Assembly: GCA_016212845.1 (NCBI GenBank)
Contig: JACRDR010000180.1
Span: 1 to 7,054 of the forward strand
DNA: 7,054 bases
Direction of reading: 5' to 3'
Origin: Elusimicrobiota bacterium
Lineage (GTDB): Bacteria > Elusimicrobiota > Elusimicrobia > UBA1565 > JACRDR01
The position numbers were made by a program, and so were the translations under genes. The notes beneath the pieces were generated by a model. It did no database searches. It was not told the origin of the DNA and saw only the letters and a list, made by a program, of their open reading frames with translations. This document shows, one piece after another, positions 5,582 through 7,054 of the stretch (position 1 is its first letter; each line of letters begins with the position of its first letter).

Positions 5582-6784
5582 ATGATCCTCACCCGCGGCT
5601 CCGTTCCCCCGGTACCCCACACCGAGCACCGCGTCAAAGGCCGCTTCACGCTCGAAGAGATTCACGGCACGTACGGGTTCTCCGGCCCGCACAGCCGCAA
5701 GATCCACCTCCGCGGCTATCCGACCGAGCAGATCGCGCCGCCCGTCGCCGCGGGCTACGACCTCACGCCGCGCGCGCCCAAGGAGGCGCCGCCGCTGCAG
5801 CCCTATCATCTGCAGACCGATCGCGTGAACGCGGGCCCCGACGCGATGCGCGCACGCACCGCGCTCGTCTTCGGGCCGAACACCGTCGTCTCGGTCTCGC
5901 GCACGAGCGGCTCCATGCCGAAGGACGTCTTCTTCCGCAACGGCGACAAGCACGAGCTCTGGTTCGTCCAGGAAGGGCGGGGGACGCTCCGCTCCGAGTA
6001 CGGCGACGTGAAATTCCGCAAGAACCACTACCTCGTCGTGCCGAAGGGCACGACCTACCGGCTCGACGTGAACGGGCCCTGCTGGTTTTTGCTCGTCGAG
6101 TCGACGATGCCGATCGATTTCGCGCCGCACCACCTCAACCGCGCGGGGCAGGCGACGCTGATGGCCCCCGTCGTCGAGACCGAGATCGTCTCCCCTGCAT
6201 TCAAGCCGCCGGTCGACCGCGCCGGACGCTTCTTCGTCGACGTGAAGCACGCGGGGGGCCGCGTGACGCGGCTGACGATCGGCCATCATCCGTTCGACCT
6301 CGCCGGCTGGGAGGGCGCGCTCTTCCCGTTCGCGTTCGACATCCTGAGCCACCACGGGATCGCCCGGTCGATCCACACCGCGCCGCCCGCGCACCAGACG
6401 TTTCAGAGCGGCAGCGCGCCGTACAACGGATTCTCGATCTGCTCGTTCGTGCCGCAGATGGAAGGCTGGGATCCCAAGGACGTGCCCGCGCCCTACGCCC
6501 ATTCCAACGTCGACAGCGACGAGTGCATGTTCTTCGCGAACGCCAGCTACGGCGCCCGGGAAGGCGTGATCCGGCCGGGCTCGATGACGTTTCATCCCGC
6601 CTCGGTCCCGCACAGCCCGCAGGGCAAGGCGGCGCTCCGCTCCCTCAAGGGCCGCGGCAAGATGAACCACCGCCTCGCGGTGATGCTCGACACGTTCTTC
6701 GAAAGCCTGGAAGTCACGGAGGCCGGGTGGCGCGTGCGCGACGCCGCCTATCCGCTGAGCTGGACGAAGGAGCTCTCCACATGA
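5582..6784 (+). CDS. hmgA: Homogentisate 1,2-dioxygenase family protein (divergent cupin type)
   Basis: This 400-residue protein probably opens the ring of homogentisate to maleylacetoacetate, the central oxygenase step of tyrosine and phenylalanine breakdown. The N-terminus (residues 13-34) keeps the family pattern H-T ... EE-x-H-G-T-x-G-F-S-G. A cupin motif lies at about 124-160 (HELWFVQEGRGTLRSEYGDV). The iron-binding region reads PYAHSNVDSDE (H307, E314) and FHPASVPHSP (H344), equivalent to His335/Glu341/His371 of the human enzyme by motif alignment. The HTAPPAHQTFQ segment (265-275) likely holds the catalytic histidine. It is shorter than the roughly 440-residue classical enzymes and matches the divergent HSN(V)DxDE type. 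AAGGGG directly abuts ATG 5582, so ribosome binding is poor unless coupled to the gene ending four bases earlier. Another homogentisate-like substrate is possible. The catalytic family is well supported. Confidence 0.85.
   Translation: MILTRGSVPPVPHTEHRVKGRFTLEEIHGTYGFSGPHSRKIHLRGYPTEQIAPPVAAGYDLTPRAPKEAPPLQPYHLQTDRVNAGPDAMRARTALVFGPNTVVSVSRTSGSMPKDVFFRNGDKHELWFVQEGRGTLRSEYGDVKFRKNHYLVVPKGTTYRLDVNGPCWFLLVESTMPIDFAPHHLNRAGQATLMAPVVETEIVSPAFKPPVDRAGRFFVDVKHAGGRVTRLTIGHHPFDLAGWEGALFPFAFDILSHHGIARSIHTAPPAHQTFQSGSAPYNGFSICSFVPQMEGWDPKDVPAPYAHSNVDSDECMFFANASYGAREGVIRPGSMTFHPASVPHSPQGKAALRSLKGRGKMNHRLAVMLDTFFESLEVTEAGWRVRDAAYPLSWTKELST
6767..6772 (+). promoter_or_regulatory. Strong Shine-Dalgarno for the gene starting at 6781
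   Basis: A full AAGGAG lies 8 bases before ATG 6781, inside the end of the dioxygenase frame. It is the best ribosome binding site in the window and fixes the start of the downstream gene, whose ATG overlaps the TGA of the dioxygenase by four bases (ATGA). Confidence 0.7.
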
Positions 6785-7054
6785 ACCGCCCCCGCTTCAA
6801 CATGGTCGCCGACCACATCACGATGCTCGTCGATCCGGCCCTCTACAAGACTTTCTACGCGATCTCGCGGGTCATCCTCGGGGTGCCCGCCGAAGGCATC
6901 GTGTACGAGAAGCGCAAGAAGTGGCCCGGCGCGAAGACCGAGTCTTCGTTGACCTTCGCCGTCGACGCGGGCGACGCCTACCACGAAAAGGGCGTGAAGA
7001 TGGCCCGCACGATGCTCGCGGTGGTGCAGCCTACCGAGCCCGCCAACCAGCGCT
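6781..7054 (+). CDS. Partial gene, possible VOC-fold/HPPD-like protein
   Basis: The first 91 codons of a gene are present before the window ends. The start is well defined by AAGGAG and the four-base overlap with the dioxygenase stop. The visible peptide includes VADHITMLVDPALYKTFYAI (9-28), VPAEGIVYEKRKKWPG (35-50), SLTFAVDAG (56-64) and MLAVVQPTEP (78-87). It has no signal peptide or membrane segment. The D-H at the start of a beta strand, followed by a helix and a further strand, would fit the first module of a vicinal-oxygen-chelate fold. Position directly behind homogentisate dioxygenase suggests a tyrosine-pathway role, such as a 4-hydroxyphenylpyruvate dioxygenase-like enzyme. I do not recognise the family with certainty, and the C-terminal metal-binding half of any such enzyme is outside the window, so this is a context-driven guess. 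Confidence 0.45.
   Translation, partial: MNRPRFNMVADHITMLVDPALYKTFYAISRVILGVPAEGIVYEKRKKWPGAKTESSLTFAVDAGDAYHEKGVKMARTMLAVVQPTEPANQR

Noticed and set aside
5495..6670. 391-codon open frame on the minus strand
   Set aside because: It is antisense to the homogentisate dioxygenase, which has clear catalytic motifs. The Arg/Val/Ala-rich translation shows no domain.

Overview
The window is a gene-dense, very GC-rich piece of bacterial chromosome. Every credible gene lies on the + strand, with overlaps or gaps of only a few bases. I see no RNA genes, mobile elements, long repeats or CRISPR. Short overlaps at stop/start codons, GTG starts and strong G/C preference at third codon positions point to a high-GC bacterium. 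The Bat-type membrane protein and the divergent homogentisate dioxygenase would suit a Gram-negative environmental lineage. The sequence alone does not fix the phylum; Elusimicrobiota, Bdellovibrionota or a deltaproteobacterial-type group are guesses only.

Region 1 (1-1936) is the 3' part of a MoxR operon. It holds the C-terminal end of a MoxR-type AAA+ ATPase, a complete soluble DUF58 protein with an intact MIDAS-like motif, and a short signal-peptide plus one-TM protein resembling BatD/DUF4381 proteins. Each start codon overlaps the preceding stop by 4 bases. Together they look like a chaperone/metal-insertion-type module acting at the inner face of the membrane.

Region 2 (1937-4821) is a two-gene unit behind a 45-base gap. 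The first gene fuses a phosphorylatable receiver domain to a metallo-beta-lactamase-fold hydrolase with all seven metal ligands in place. The second, whose start codon shares one base with the stop of the first, encodes a membrane protein with Sel1 repeats and a C-terminal thioredoxin-like domain that keeps only the first active-site cysteine. This pair is the most unusual part of the window.

Region 3 (4822-7054) starts after an 18-base gap. It holds a coiled-coil/zinc-ribbon protein of the COG1579 (CdsZ/HP0958-like) family, a divergent homogentisate 1,2-dioxygenase of tyrosine catabolism, and the beginning of a further gene, possibly a VOC-fold/4-hydroxyphenylpyruvate dioxygenase-like protein, cut by the window end.

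The gaps before regions 2 and 3 each carry a TAnACT hexamer 7-9 bases ahead of an ATG that lacks a Shine-Dalgarno sequence. This raises the possibility of leaderless or nearly leaderless transcripts.
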